Origin: Nematostella vectensis
Lineage: Eukaryota > Cnidaria > Anthozoa > Actiniaria > Edwardsiidae
Direction: 5' to 3'
DNA length: 64,000 nt
Assembly (NCBI RefSeq): GCF_932526225.1
Contig: NC_064047.1
Location: 7,503,501 to 7,567,500 of the forward strand
Position 1 is the stretch's first letter; each line of letters starts with the position of its first letter. Positions 12,599 to 26,200 of the stretch are shown one piece after another. The position numbers and the translations under genes were made by a program. The notes under the pieces are model-generated. The model made no database searches, was not told where the DNA came from, and was given only the letters and a program-made list of their open reading frames with translations.

Positions 12599-15500
12599 AG
12601 TACCTGTATGTTATGTTGAAGGGTGGAGTACCTGTATGTTATGTTGAAGGGTGGAGTACCTGTATTTTATGTGGAAATGGGGAGGGTTGAAAACCTTTAT
12701 GTAATGTGGAAGAGTGGAGTCCCTGTATGTTATGTTGATGGGGGAGGGTGGAGTACCTCTACGTTATGTTGAAGGGGAAGGGTGGAGTACCTGTATGTTA
12801 TGTTGAAGGGGGAAGGGTGGAGTACCTGTATGTTATGTTGAAGGGGGAAGGATGGAGTACCTGTATGTTATGATGAAGGGGGAAGGATGGAGTACCTGTA
12901 TGTTATGTTGAAGGGGGGAGGGTGGAGTACCTGTACGTTATGTTGAAGGGGGGAGGGTGGAGTACCTGTACGTTATGTTGAAGGGGAAAGGGTGGAGTAC
13001 CTGTATGTTATGATGAAGGGGGAAGGATGGAGTACCTGTATGTTATGTGGAAAGGGGGAGGATTGAATACCTTTATGTAATGTGGAAGAGTGGAGTCCCT
13101 GTATGTTATGTTGATGGGGGAGAGTGGAGTACCTGTATGTTATGTTGAAGGGGGAGGGTGGAGTCCCTGCATGTTATGTTGATGGGGGAGGGTGGAGTAC
13201 CTGTACGTTATGTTGAAGGGGAAGGGTGGAGTACCTGTATCTTATGTTGATGGGGGAGGGTGGAGTACCTGTATGTTATGTTGAAGGGGAAGGATGGAGT
13301 ACCTGTATGTTATGTTGATGGGGGCAGGGTGGAGTTCCTGTAAGTTATGTTGAAGGGGAAGGGTGGAGTACCTGTATGTTATGTTGAAGGGGGAAGGGTG
13401 GAGTACCTGTATGTTAAGTTGAAAGGGAAAGGGTGGAGTCCCTGTATGTTATGTTGAAGGGGGAGGGTGGAGTACCTGTACGTTATGTTGATGGGGGAGG
13501 GTGGAGTACCTGTATGTTATGTTGAAGGGGGGAGGGTGGAGTACCTGTATGTTATGTGGAAAGGGGAAGGGTGGAGTACCTGTATGTTATGTTGATGGGG
13601 GAGGGTGGAGTACCTGTACGTTATGTTGAAAGGGGAAGGGTGGAGTACCTGTATGTTATGATGAAGGGGGAAGGATGGAGTTCCTGTATGTTATGTTGAA
13701 AGGGGAAGGGTGGAGTACCTGTATGTTATGTGGAAAGGGGAAGGGTGGAGTACCTGTATGTTATGTTGATGGGGGAGGGTGGAGTACCTGTACGTTATGT
13801 TGAAGGGGGAAGGGTGGAGTACCTGTATGTTATGATGAAGGGGAAGGGTGGACTACCTGTACGTTATGTTGAAGGGGGAAGGATGGAGTACCTGTATGTT
13901 ATGTTGATGGGGAAGGGTGGAGTACCTGTATGTTATGATGAAGGGGAAGGGTGGAGTACCTGTATGTTATGATGAAGGGAAAGGGTGGAGTACCTGTATG
14001 TTATGTTGATGGGGGAGGGTGGAGTACCTGTATGTTATGTGGAAAGGGGAAGGATGGAGTACCTGTATGTTATGTTGATGGGGGAGGGTGGAGTACCTGT
14101 ATGTTATGTTGAAGGGGGGAGGGGGGAGTACCTGTATGTTATGTTGATGGGGGAGGGTGGAGTACCTGTATGTTATGTTGAAAGGGGGAGGGTGGAGTAC
14201 CTGTATGTTATGTTGAAGGGTGGAGTACCTGTATGTTATGTTGAAGGATGGAGTACCTGTATGTTATGTTGAAGGGTGGAGTACCTGTATGTTATGTTGA
14301 TGGGGGAGGGTGGAGTACCTGTATGTTATGTGGAAAGGGGAAAAATGGAGTACCTGTATGTTATGTTGATGGGGGAGGGTGGAGTACCTGTATGTTATGT
14401 TGAAGAGGGGAGTACCTGTATGTTATGTTGATGGGGGAGGGTGGAGTACCTGTATGTTATGTTGAAAGGGGGAGGGTGGAGTACCTGTATGTTATGTTGA
14501 AGGGTGGAGTACCTGTATGTTATGTTGAAGGATGGAGTACCTGTATGTTATTTTAAAGGGTGGAGTACCTGTATGTTATGTTGAAGGGTGGAGTACCTGT
14601 ATTTTATGTGGAAAGGGGGAGGGTTGAAAACCTTTATGTAATGTGGAAGAGTGGAGTCCCTGTATGTTATGTTGATGGGGGAGGGTGGAGTACCTGTACG
14701 TTATGTTGAAGGGGAAGGGTGGAGTACCTGTATGTTATGTTGAAGGGGGAAGGGTGGAGTACCTGTATGTTATGTTGAAGGGGGAAGGATGGAGTACCTG
14801 TATGTTATGATGAAGGGGGAAGGATGGAGTACCTGTATGTTATGTTGAAGGGGGGAGGGTGGAGTACCTGTACGTTATGTTGAAGGGGGGAGGGGGGAGT
14901 ACCTGTACGTTATGTTGAAGGGGGAAGGGTGGAGTACCTGTATGTTATGATGAAGGGGGAAGGATGGAGTACCTGTATGTTATGTGGAAAGGGGAAGGAT
15001 GGAGTACCTGTATGTAATGTTGAAAGGGGAAGGGTGGAGTAACTGTATGTTATGATGAAGGGGGAGGGTGGAGTACCTGTACGTTATGTTGAAGGGGAAG
15101 GGTGGAGTACCTGTACGTTATGTTGAAGGGGAAGGGTGGAGTACCTGTATGTTATGTTGAAGGGTGGAGTACCTGTATGTTATGTGGAAAGGGGGAGGAT
15201 TGAATACCTTTATGTAATGTGGAAGAGTGGAGCCCCTGTATGTTATGTTGATGGGGGAGAGTGGAGTACCTGTATGTTATGTTGAAGGGGGAGGGTGGAG
15301 TCCCTGCATGTTATGTTGATGGGGGAGGGTGGAGTACCTGTACGTTATGTTGAAGGGGAAGGGTGGAGTACCTGTATGTTATGTTGATGGGGGAGGGTGG
15401 AGTACCTGTATGTTATGTTGAAGGGGAAGGATGGAGTACCTGTATGTTATGTTGATGGGGGCAGGGTGGAGTTCCTGTAAGTTATGTTGAAGGGGAAGGG

Positions 15501-17940
15501 TGGAGTACCTGTATGTTATGTTGAAGGGGGAAGGGTGGAGTACCTGTATGTTAAGTTGAAAGGGAAAGGGTGGAGTCCCTGTATGTTATGTTGAAGGGGG
15601 AGGGTGGAGTACCTGTACGTTATGTTGATGGGGGAGGGTGGAGTACCTGTATGTTATGTTGAAGGGGGGAGGGTGGAGTACCTGTATGTTATGTGGAAAG
15701 GGGAAGGGTGGAGTACCTGTATGTTATGTTGATGGGGGAAGGGTGGAGTACCTGTATGTTATGTGGAAAGGGGAAGGGTGGAGTACCTGTATGTTATGTT
15801 GATGGGGGAGGGTGGAGTACCTGTACGTTATGTTGAAGGGGGAAGGGTGGAGTACCTGTATGTTATGATGAAGGGGAAGGGTGGACTACCTGTACGTTAT
15901 GTTGAAGGGGGAAGGATGGAGTACCTGTATGTTATGTTGATGGGGAAGGGTGGAGTACCTGTATGTTATGATGAAGGGGAAGGGTGGAGTACCTGTATGT
16001 TATGTTGAAGGGGGGAGGGTGGAGTACCTGTATGTTATGTGGAAAGGGGAAGGATGGAGTACCTGTATGTTATGTTGATGGGGAAGGGTGGAGTACCTGT
16101 ATGTTATGATGAAGGGGAAGGGTGGAGTACCTGTATGTTATGATGAAGGGAAAGGGTGGAGTACCTGTATGTTATGTTGATGGGGGAGGGTGGAGTACCT
16201 GTATGTTATGTGGAAAGGGGAAGGATGGAGTACCTGTATGTTATGTTGATGGGGGAGGGTGGAGTACCTGTATGTTATGTTGAAGGGGGGAGGGGGGAGT
16301 ACCTGTATGTTATGTTGATGGGGGAGGGTGGAGTACCTGTATGTTATGTTGAAAGGGGGAGGGTGGAGTACCTGTATGTTATGTTGAAGGGTGGAGTACC
16401 TGTATGTTATGTTGAAGGATGGAGTACCTGTATGTTATGTTGAAGGGTGGAGTACCTGTATGTTATGTTGATGGGGGAGGGTGGAGTACCTGTATGTTAT
16501 GTGGAAAGGGGAAAAATGGAGTACCTGTATGTTATGTTGATGGGAGAGGGTGGAGTACCTGTATGTTATGTTGAAGAGGGGAGGGGGGAGTACCTGTATG
16601 TTATGTTGATGGGGGAGGGTGGAGTACCTGTATGTTATGTTGAAAGGGGGAGGGTGGAGTACCTGTATGTTATGTTGAAGGGTGGAGTACCTGTATGTTA
16701 TGTTGAAGGGTGGAGTACCTGTATGTTATTTTAAAGGGTGGAGTACCTGTATGTTATGTTGAAGGGTGGAGTACCTGTATTTTATGTGGAAAGGGGGAGG
16801 GTTGAAAACCTTTATGTAATGTGGAAGAGTGGAGTCCCTGTATGTTATGTTGATGGGGGAGGGTGGAGTACCTGTACGTTATGTTGAAGGGGAAGGGTGG
16901 AGTACCTGTATGTTATGTTGAAGGGGGAAGGGTGGAGTACCTGTATGTTATGTTGAAGGGGGAAGGATGGAGTACCTGTATGTTATGATGAAGGGGGAAG
17001 GATGGAGTACCTGTATGTTATGTTGAAGGGGGGAGGGTGGAGTACCTGTACGTTATGTTGAAGGGGGGAGGGGGGAGTACCTGTACGTTATGTTGAAGGG
17101 GGAAGGGTGGAGTACCTGTATGTTATGATGAAGGGGGAAGGATGGAGTACCTGTATGTTATGTGGAAAGGGGAAGGATGGAGTACCTGTATGTAATGTTG
17201 AAAGGGGAAGGGTGGAGTAACTGTATGTTATGATGAAGGGGGAGGGTGGAGTACCTGTACGTTATGTTGAAGGGGAAGGGTGGAGTACCTGTACGTTATG
17301 TTGAAGGGGAAGGGTGGAGTACCTGTATGTTATGTTGAAGGGTGGAGTACCTGTATGTTATGTGGAAAGGGGGAGGATTGAATACCTTTATGTAATGTGG
17401 AAGAGTGGAGCCCCTGTATGTTATGTTGATGGGGGAGAGTGGAGTACCTGTATGTTATGTTGAAGGGGGAGGGTGGAGTCCCTGCATGTTATGTTGATGG
17501 GGGAGGGTGGAGTACCTGTACGTTATGTTGAAGGGGAAGGGTGGAGTACCTGTATGTTATGTTGATGGGGGAGGGTGGAGTACCTGTATGTTATGTTGAA
17601 GGGGAAGGATGGAGTACCTGTATGTTATGTTGATGGGGGCAGGGTGGAGTTCCTGTAAGTTATGTTGAAGGGGAAGGGTGGAGTACCTGTATGTTATGTT
17701 GAAGGGGGAAGGGTGGAGTACCTGTATGTTAAGTTGAAAGGGAAAGGGTGGAGTCCCTGTATGTTATGTTGAAGGGGGAGGGTGGAGTACCTGTACGTTA
17801 TGTTGATGGGGGAGGGTGGAGTACCTGTATGTTATGTTGAAGGGGGGAGGGTGGAGTACCTGTATGTTATGTGGAAAGGGGAAGGGTGGAGTACCTGTAT
17901 GTTATGTTGATGGGGGAAGGGTGGAGTACCTGTATGTTAT

Positions 17941-19320
17941 GTGGAAAGGGGAAGGGTGGAGTACCTGTATGTTATGTTGATGGGGGAGGGTGGAGTACCT
18001 GTACGTTATGTTGAAGGGGGAAGGGTGGAGTACCTGTATGTTATGATGAAGGGGAAGGAGGGACTACCTGTACGTTATGTTGAAGGGGGAAGGATGGAGT
18101 ACCTGTATGTTATGTTGATGGGGAAGGGTGGAGTACCTGTATGTTATGATGAAGGGGAAGGGTGGAGTACCTGTATGTTATGATGAAGGGGAAGGGTGGA
18201 GTACCTGTATGTTATGTTGATGGGGGAGGGTGGAGTACCTGTATGTTATGTGGAAAGGGGAAGGATGGAGTACCTGTATGTTATGTTGATGGGGGAGGGT
18301 GGAGTACCTGTATGTTATGTTGATGGGGGCAGGGTGGAGTTCCTGTAAGTTATGTTGAAGGGGAAGGGTGGAGTACCTGTATGTTATGTTGAAGGGGGAA
18401 GGGTGGAGTACCTGTATGTTAAGTTGAAAGGGAAAGGGTGGAGTCCCTGTATGTTATGTTGAAGGGGGAGGGTGGAGTACCTGTACGTTATGTTGATGGG
18501 GGAGGGTGGAGTACCTGTATGTTATGTTGAAGGGGGGAGGGTGGAGTACCTGTATGTTATGTGGAAAGGGGAAGGGTGGAGTACCTGTATGTTATGTTGA
18601 TGGGGGAAGGGTGGAGTACCTGTATGTTATGTGGAAAGGGGAAGGGTGGAGTACCTGTATGTTATGTTGATGGGGGAGGGTGGAGTACCTGTACGTTATG
18701 TTGAAGGGGGAAGGGTGGAGTACCTGTATGTTATGATGAAGGGGAAGGGTGGACTACCTGTACGTTATGTTGAAGGGGGAAGGATGGAGTACCTGTATGT
18801 TATGTTGATGGGGAAGGGTGGAGTACCTGTATGTTATGATGAAGGGGAAGGGTGGAGTACCTGTATGTTATGATGAAGGGGAAGGGTGGAGTACCTGTAT
18901 GTTATGTTGATGGGGGAGGGTGGAGTACCTGTATGTTATGTGGAAAGGGGAAGGATGGAGTACCTGTATGTTATGTTGATGGGGGAGGGTGGAGTACCTG
19001 TATGTTATGTGGAAAGGGGAAGGGTGGAGTACCTGTATGTTATGTTGATGGGGGAGGGTGGAGTACCTGTACGTTATGTTGAAGGGGGAAGGGTGGAGTA
19101 CCTGTATGTTATGATGAAGGGGAAGGGTGGACTACCTGTACGTTATGTTGAAGGGGGAAGGGTGGAGTACCTGTACGTTATGTTGATGGGGGAGGGTGGA
19201 GTACCTGTATGTTATGTTGAAGGGGGGAGGGTGGAGTACCTGTATGTTATGATGAAGGGGAAGGGTGGAGTACCTGTATGTTATGTTGATGGGGGAGGGT
19301 GGAGTACCTGTATGTTATGT
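17941..19320. repeat. 690 bp tandem duplication (copy A of the 14 kb block)
   Basis: Units from about 17,941 recur at about 18,631, a shift of 690 bp. The same pair is seen in copy B at about 31,959 and 32,649, so this duplication predates the 14 kb one. The end is approximate. Confidence 0.75.
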
Positions 19321-22300
19321 GGAAAGGGGAAGGATGGAGTACCTGTATGTTATGTTGATGGGGGAGGGTGGAGTACCTGTATGTTATGTTGAAGGGGGGA
19401 GGGGGGAGTACCTGTATGTTATGTTGATGGGGGAGGGTGGAGTACCTGTATGTTATGTTGAAAGGGGGAGGGTGGAGTACCTGTATGTTATGTTGAAGGG
19501 TGGAGTACCTGTATGTTATGTTGAAGGATGGAGTACCTGTATGTTATGTTGAAGGGTGGAGTACCTGTATGTTATGTTGAAGGGTGGAGTACCTGTATTT
19601 TATGTGGAAAGGGGGAGGGTTGAAAACCTTTATGTAATGTGGAAGAGTGGAGTCCCTGTATGTTATGTTGAAGGGGGAAGGGTGTAATACCTGTACGTTA
19701 TGTTGAAGGGGAAGGGTGTAATACCTGTACGTTATGTTGAAGGGGAAGGGTGGAGTACCTGTATGTTATGTTGATGGGGGAAGGATGGGGTACCTGTATG
19801 TTATGTTGATGGGGGAAGGATGGAGTACCTGTATGTTATGTTGATGGGGGAGGGTGGAGTACCTGTACGTTATGTTGATGGGGGAGGGTGGAGTACCTGT
19901 ATGTTATGTTGAAGGGGGGAGGGTGGAGTACCTGTATGTTATGTGGAAAGGGGAAGGGTGGAGTACCTGTATGTTATGTTGATGGGGGAAGGGTGGAGTA
20001 CCTGTATGTTATGTGGAAAGGGGAAGGGTGGAGTACCTGTATGTTATGTTGATGGGGGAGGGTGGAGTACCTGTACGTTATGTTGAAGGGGGAAGGGTGG
20101 AGTACCTGTATGTTATGATGAAGGGGAAGGGTGGACTACCTGTACGTTATGTTGAAGGGGGAAGGATGGGGTACCTGTATGTTATGTTGATGGGGAAGGG
20201 TGGAGTACCTGTATGTTATGATGAAGGGGAAGGGTGGAGTACCTGTATGTTATGATGAAGGGGAAGGGTGGAGTACCTGTATGTTATGTTGATGGGGGAG
20301 GGTGGAGTACCTGTATGTTATGTGGAAAGGGAAAGGGTGGAGTCCCTGTATGTTATGTTGAAGGGGGAGGGTGGAGTACCTGTACGTTATGTTGATGGGG
20401 GAGGGTGGAGTACCTGTATGTTATGTTGAAGGGGGGAGGGTGGAGTACCTGTATGTTATGTGGAAAGGGGAAGGGTGGAGTACCTGTATGTTATGTTGAT
20501 GGGGGAAGGGTGGAGTACCTGTATGTTATGTGGAAAGGGGAAGGGTGGAGTACCTGTATGTTATGTTGATGGGGGAGGGTGGAGTACCTGTATGTTATGT
20601 GGAAAGGGGAAGGGTGGAGTACCTGTATGTTATGTTGATGGGGGAGGGTGGAGTACCTGTACGTTATGTTGAAGGGGGAAGGGTGGAGTACCTGTATGTT
20701 ATGATGAAGGGGAAGGGTGGACTACCTGTACGTTATGTTGAAGGGGGAAGGGTGGAGTACCTGTACGTTATGTTGATGGGGGAGGGTGGAGTACCTGTAT
20801 GTTATGTTGAAGGGGGGAGGGTGGAGTACCTGTATGTTATGATGAAGGGGAAGGGTGGAGTACCTGTATGTTATGTTGATGGGGGAGGGTGGAGTACCTG
20901 TATGTTATGTGGAAAGGGGAAGGATGGAGTACCTGTATGTTATGTTGATGGGGGAGGGTGGAGTACCTGTATGTTATGTTGAAGGGGGGAGGGGGGAGTA
21001 CCTGTATGTTATGTTGATGGGGGAGGGTGGAGTACCTGTATGTTATGTTGAAAGGGGGAGGGTGGAGTACCTGTATGTTATGTTGAAGGGTGGAGTACCT
21101 GTATGTTATGTTGAAGGATGGAGTACCTGTATGTTATGTTGAAGGGTGGAGTACCTGTATGTTATGTTGAAGGGTGGAGTACCTGTATTTTATGTGGAAA
21201 GGGGGAGGGTTGAAAACCTTTATGTAATGTGGAAGAGTGGAGTCCCTGTATGTTATGTTGAAGGGGGAAGGGTGTAATACCTGTACGTTATGTTGAAGGG
21301 GAAGGGTGTAATACCTGTACGTTATGTTGAAGGGGAAGGGTGGAGTACCTGTATGTTATGTTGATGGGGGAAGGATGGGGTACCTGTATGTTATGTTGAT
21401 GGGGGAAGGATGGAGTACCTGTATGTTATGTTGATGGGGGAGGGTGGAGTACCTGTACGTTATGTTGATGGGGGAGGGTGGAGTACCTGTATGTTATGTT
21501 GAAGGGGGGAGGGTGGAGTACCTGTATGTTATGTGGAAAGGGGAAGGGTGGAGTACCTGTATGTTATGTTGATGGGGGAAGGGTGGAGTACCTGTATGTT
21601 ATGTGGAAAGGGGAAGGGTGGAGTACCTGTATGTTATGTTGATGGGGGAGGGTGGAGTACCTGTACGTTATGTTGAAGGGGGAAGGGTGGAGTACCTGTA
21701 TGTTATGATGAAGGGGAAGGGTGGACTACCTGTACGTTATGTTGAAGGGGGAAGGATGGGGTACCTGTATGTTATGTTGATGGGGAAGGGTGGAGTACCT
21801 GTATGTTATGATGAAGGGGAAGGGTGGAGTACCTGTATGTTATGATGAAGGGGAAGGGTGGAGTACCTGTATGTTATGTTGATGGGGGAGGGTGGAGTAC
21901 CTGTATGTTATGTGGAAAGGGAAAGGGTGGAGTCCCTGTATGTTATGTTGAAGGGGGAGGGTGGAGTACCTGTACGTTATGTTGATGGGGGAGGGTGGAG
22001 TACCTGTATGTTATGTTGAAGGGGGGAGGGTGGAGTACCTGTATGTTATGTGGAAAGGGGAAGGGTGGAGTACCTGTATGTTATGTTGATGGGGGAAGGG
22101 TGGAGTACCTGTATGTTATGTGGAAAGGGGAAGGGTGGAGTACCTGTATGTTATGTTGATGGGGGAGGGTGGAGTACCTGTACGTTATGTTGAAGGGGGA
22201 AGGGTGGAGTACCTGTATGTTATGATGAAGGGGAAGGGTGGACTACCAGTACGTTATGTTGAAGGGGGAAGGAAGGAGTACCTGTATGTTATGTTGATGG

Positions 22301-22445
22301 GGAAGGGTGGAGTACCTGTATGTTATGATGAAGGGGAAGGGTGGAGTACCTGTATGTTATGATGAAGGGGAAGGGTGGAGTACCTGTATGTTATGTTGAT
22401 GGGGGAGGGTGGAGTACCTGTATGTTATGTGGAAAGGGGAAGGAT
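19265..22445. repeat. 1,590 bp tandem duplication (copy A)
   Basis: Landmark units at 19,265, 19,613 and 20,013 recur at 20,855, 21,203 and 21,603, all shifted by 1,590 bp. The same pair appears in copy B (33,318 and 34,908). Borders are approximate. Confidence 0.85.
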
Positions 22446-23139
22446 GGAGTACCTGTATGTTATGTTGATGGGGGAGGGTGGAGTACCTGTATGTTATGTT
22501 GATGGGGGAAGGGTGGAGTACCTGTATGTTATGTGGAAAGGGGAAGGGTGGAGTACCTGTATGTTATGTTGATGGGGGAGGGTGGAGTACCTGTACGTTA
22601 TGTTGAAGGGGGAAGGGTGGAGTACCTGTATGTTATGATGAAGGGGAAGGGTGGACTACCTGTACGTTATGTTGAAGGGGGAAGGGTGGAGTACCTGTAC
22701 GTTATGTTGATGGGGGAGGGTGGAGTACCTGTATGTTATGTTGAAGGGGGGAGGGTGGAGTACCTGTATGTTATGATGAAGGGGAAGGGTGGAGTACCTG
22801 TATGTTATGTTGATGGGGGAGGGTGGAGTACCTGTATGTTATGTGGAAAGGGGAAGGATGGAGTACCTGTATGTTATGTTGATGGGGGAGGGTGGAGTAC
22901 CTGTATGTTATGTTGAAGGGGGGAGGGGGGAGTACCTGTATGTTATGTTGATGGGGGAGGGTGGAGTACCTGTATGTTATGTTGAAAGGGGGAGGGTGGA
23001 GTACCTGTATGTTATGTTGAAGGGTGGAGTACCTGTATGTTATGTTGAAGGATGGAGTACCTGTATGTTATGTTGAAGGGTGGAGTACCTGTATGTTATG
23101 TTGAAGGGTGGAGTACCTGTATTTTATGTGGAAAGGGGG

Positions 23140-26100
23140 AGGGTTGAAAACCTTTATGTAATGTGGAAGAGTGGAGTCCCTGTATGTTATGTTGAAGGGG
23201 GAAGGGTGTAATACCTGTACGTTATGTTGAAGGGGAAGGGTGTAATACCTGTACGTTATGTTGAAGGGGAAGGGTGGAGTACCTGTATGTTATGTTGATG
23301 GGGGAAGGATGGGGTACCTGTATGTTATGTTGATGGGGGAAGGATGGAGTACCTGTATGTTATGTTGATGGGGGAGGGTGGAGTACCTGTACGTTATGTT
23401 GATGGGGGAGGGTGGAGTACCTGTATGTTATGTTGAAGGGGGGAGGGTGGAGTACCTGTATGTTATGTGGAAAGGGGAAGGGTGGAGTACCTGTATGTTA
23501 TGTTGATGGGGGAAGGGTTGAGTACCTGTATGTTATGTGGAAAGGGGAAGGGTGGAGTACCTGTATGTTATGTTGATGGGGGAGGGTGGAGTACCTGTAC
23601 GTTATGTTGAAGGGGGAAGGGTGGAGTACCTGTATGTTATGATGAAGGGGAAGGGTGGACTACCTGTACGTTATGTTGAAGGGGGAAGGATGGAGTACCT
23701 GTATGTTATGTTGATGGGGAAGGGTGGAGTACCTGTATGTTATGATGAAGGGGAAGGGTGGAGTACCTGTATGTTATGATGAAGGGGAAGGGTGGAGTAC
23801 CTGTATGTTATGTTGATGGGGGAGGGTGGAGTACCTGTATGTTATGTGGAAAGGGGAAGGATGGAGTACCTGTATGTTATGTTGAAGGGGGGAGGGGGGA
23901 GTACCTGTATGTTATGTTGATGGGGGAGGGTGGAGTACCTGTATGTTATGTTGATAAGGGAAGGTGGAGTACCTGTATGTTATGATGAAGGGGAAGGGTG
24001 GAGTACCTGTATGTTATGTTGAAGGGTGGAGTACCTGTACGTTATGTTGAAGGGGGAAGGGTGGAGTACCTGTATGTTATGATGAAGGGGAAGGGTGGAC
24101 TACCTGTACGTTATGTTGAAGGGGGAAGGGTGGAGTACCTGTACGTTATGTTGATGGGGGAGGGTGGAGTACCTGTATGTTATGTTGAAGGGGGGAGGGT
24201 GGAGTACCTGTATGTTATGATGAAGGGGGAGGGTGGAGTACCTGTATGTTATGTGGAAAGGGGAAGGATGGAGTACCTGTATGTTATGTTGATGGGGGAG
24301 GGTGGAGTACCTGTATGTTATGTTGAAGGGGGGAGGGGGGAGTACCTGTATGTTATGTTGATGGGGGAGGGTGGAGTACCTGTATGTTATGTTGAAAGGG
24401 GGAGGGTGGAGTACCTGTATGTTATGTTGAAGGGTGGAGTACCTGTATGTTATGTTGAAGGATGGAGTACCTGTATGTTATGTTGAAGGGTGGAGTACCT
24501 GTATGTTATGTTGAAGGGTGGAGTACCTGTATTTTATGTGGAAAGGGGGAGGGTTGAAAACCTTTATGTAATGTGGAAGAGTGGAGTCCCTGTATGTTAT
24601 GTTGAAGGGGGAAGGGTGTAATACCTGTACGTTATGTTGAAGGGGAAGGGTGTAATACCTGTACGTTATGTTGAAGGGGAAGGGTGGAGTACCTGTATGT
24701 TATGTTGATGGGGGAAGGATGGGGTACCTGTATGTTATGTTGATGGGGGAAGGATGGAGTACCTGTATGTTATGTTGATGGGGGAGGGTGGAGTACCTGT
24801 ACGTTATGTTGATGGGGGAGGGTGGAGTACCTGTATGTTATGTTGAAGGGGGGAGGGTGGAGTACCTGTATGTTATGTGGAAAGGGGAAGGGTGGAGTAC
24901 CTGTATGTTATGTTGATGGGGGAAGGGTGGAGTACCTGTATGTTATGTGGAAAGGGGAAGGGTGGAGTACCTGTATGTTATGTTGATGGGGGAGGGTGGA
25001 GTACCTGTACGTTATGTTGAAGGGGGAAGGGTGGAGTACCTGTATGTTATGATGAAGGGGAAGGGTGGACTACCTGTACGTTATGTTGAAGGGGGAAGGA
25101 TGGAGTACCTGTATGTTATGTTGATGGGGAAGGGTGGAGTACCTGTATGTTATGATGAAGGGGAAGGGTGGAGTACCTGTATGTTATGATGAAGGGGAAG
25201 GGTGGAGTACCTGTATGTTATGTTGATGGGGGAGGGTGGAGTACCTGTATGTTATGTGGAAAGGGGAAGGATGGAGTACCTGTATGTTATGTTGAAGGGG
25301 GGAGGGGGGAGTACCTGTATGTTATGTTGATGGGGGAGGGTGGAGTACCTGTATGTTATGTTGATAAGGGAAGGTGGAGTACCTGTATGTTATGATGAAG
25401 GGGAAGGGTGGAGTACCTGTATGTTATGTTGAAGGGTGGAGTACCTGTACGTTATGTTGAAGGGGGAAGGGTGGAGTACCTGTATGTTATGATGAAGGGG
25501 AAGGGTGGACTACCTGTACGTTATGTTGAAGGGGGAAGGGTGGAGTACCTGTACGTTATGTTGATGGGGGAGGGTGGAGTACCTGTATGTTATGTTGAAG
25601 GGGGGAGGGTGGAGTACCTGTATGTTATGATGAAGGGGGAGGGTGGAGTACCTGTATGTTATGTGGAAAGGGGAAGGATGGAGTACCTGTATGTTATGTT
25701 GATGGGGGAGGGTGGAGTACCTGTATGTTATGTTGAAGGGGGGAGGGGGGAGTACCTGTATGTTATGTTGATGGGGGAGGGTGGAGTACCTGTATGTTAT
25801 GTTGAAAGGGGGAGGGTGGAGTACCTGTATGTTATGTTGAAGGGTGGAGTACCTGTATGTTATGTTGAAGGATGGAGTACCTGTATGTTATGTTGAAGGG
25901 TGGAGTACCTGTATGTTATGTTGAAGGGTGGAGTACCTGTATTTTATGTGGAAAGGGGGAGGGTTGAAAACCTTTATGTAATGTGGAAGAGTGGAGTCCC
26001 TGTATGTTATGTTGAAGGGGGAAGGGTGTAATACCTGTACGTTATGTTGAAGGGGAAGGGTGTAATACCTGTACGTTATGTTGAAGGGGAAGGGTGGAGT

Positions 26101-26200
26101 ACCTGTATGTTATGTTGATGGGGGAAGGATGGGGTACCTGTATGTTATGTTGATGGGGGAAGGATGGAGTACCTGTGTGTTATGTTGATGGGGGAGGGTG
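23140..26200. repeat. 1,410 bp tandem duplication (copy A)
   Basis: Units at 23,537, 23,758 and 23,998 recur at 24,947, 25,168 and 25,408, a shift of 1,410 bp, including the rare TTGATAAGGGAAGG variant (near 23,951 and 25,361). A third landmark follows at about 25,964. Copy B repeats the arrangement at 37,590 and 39,000. Confidence 0.85.
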
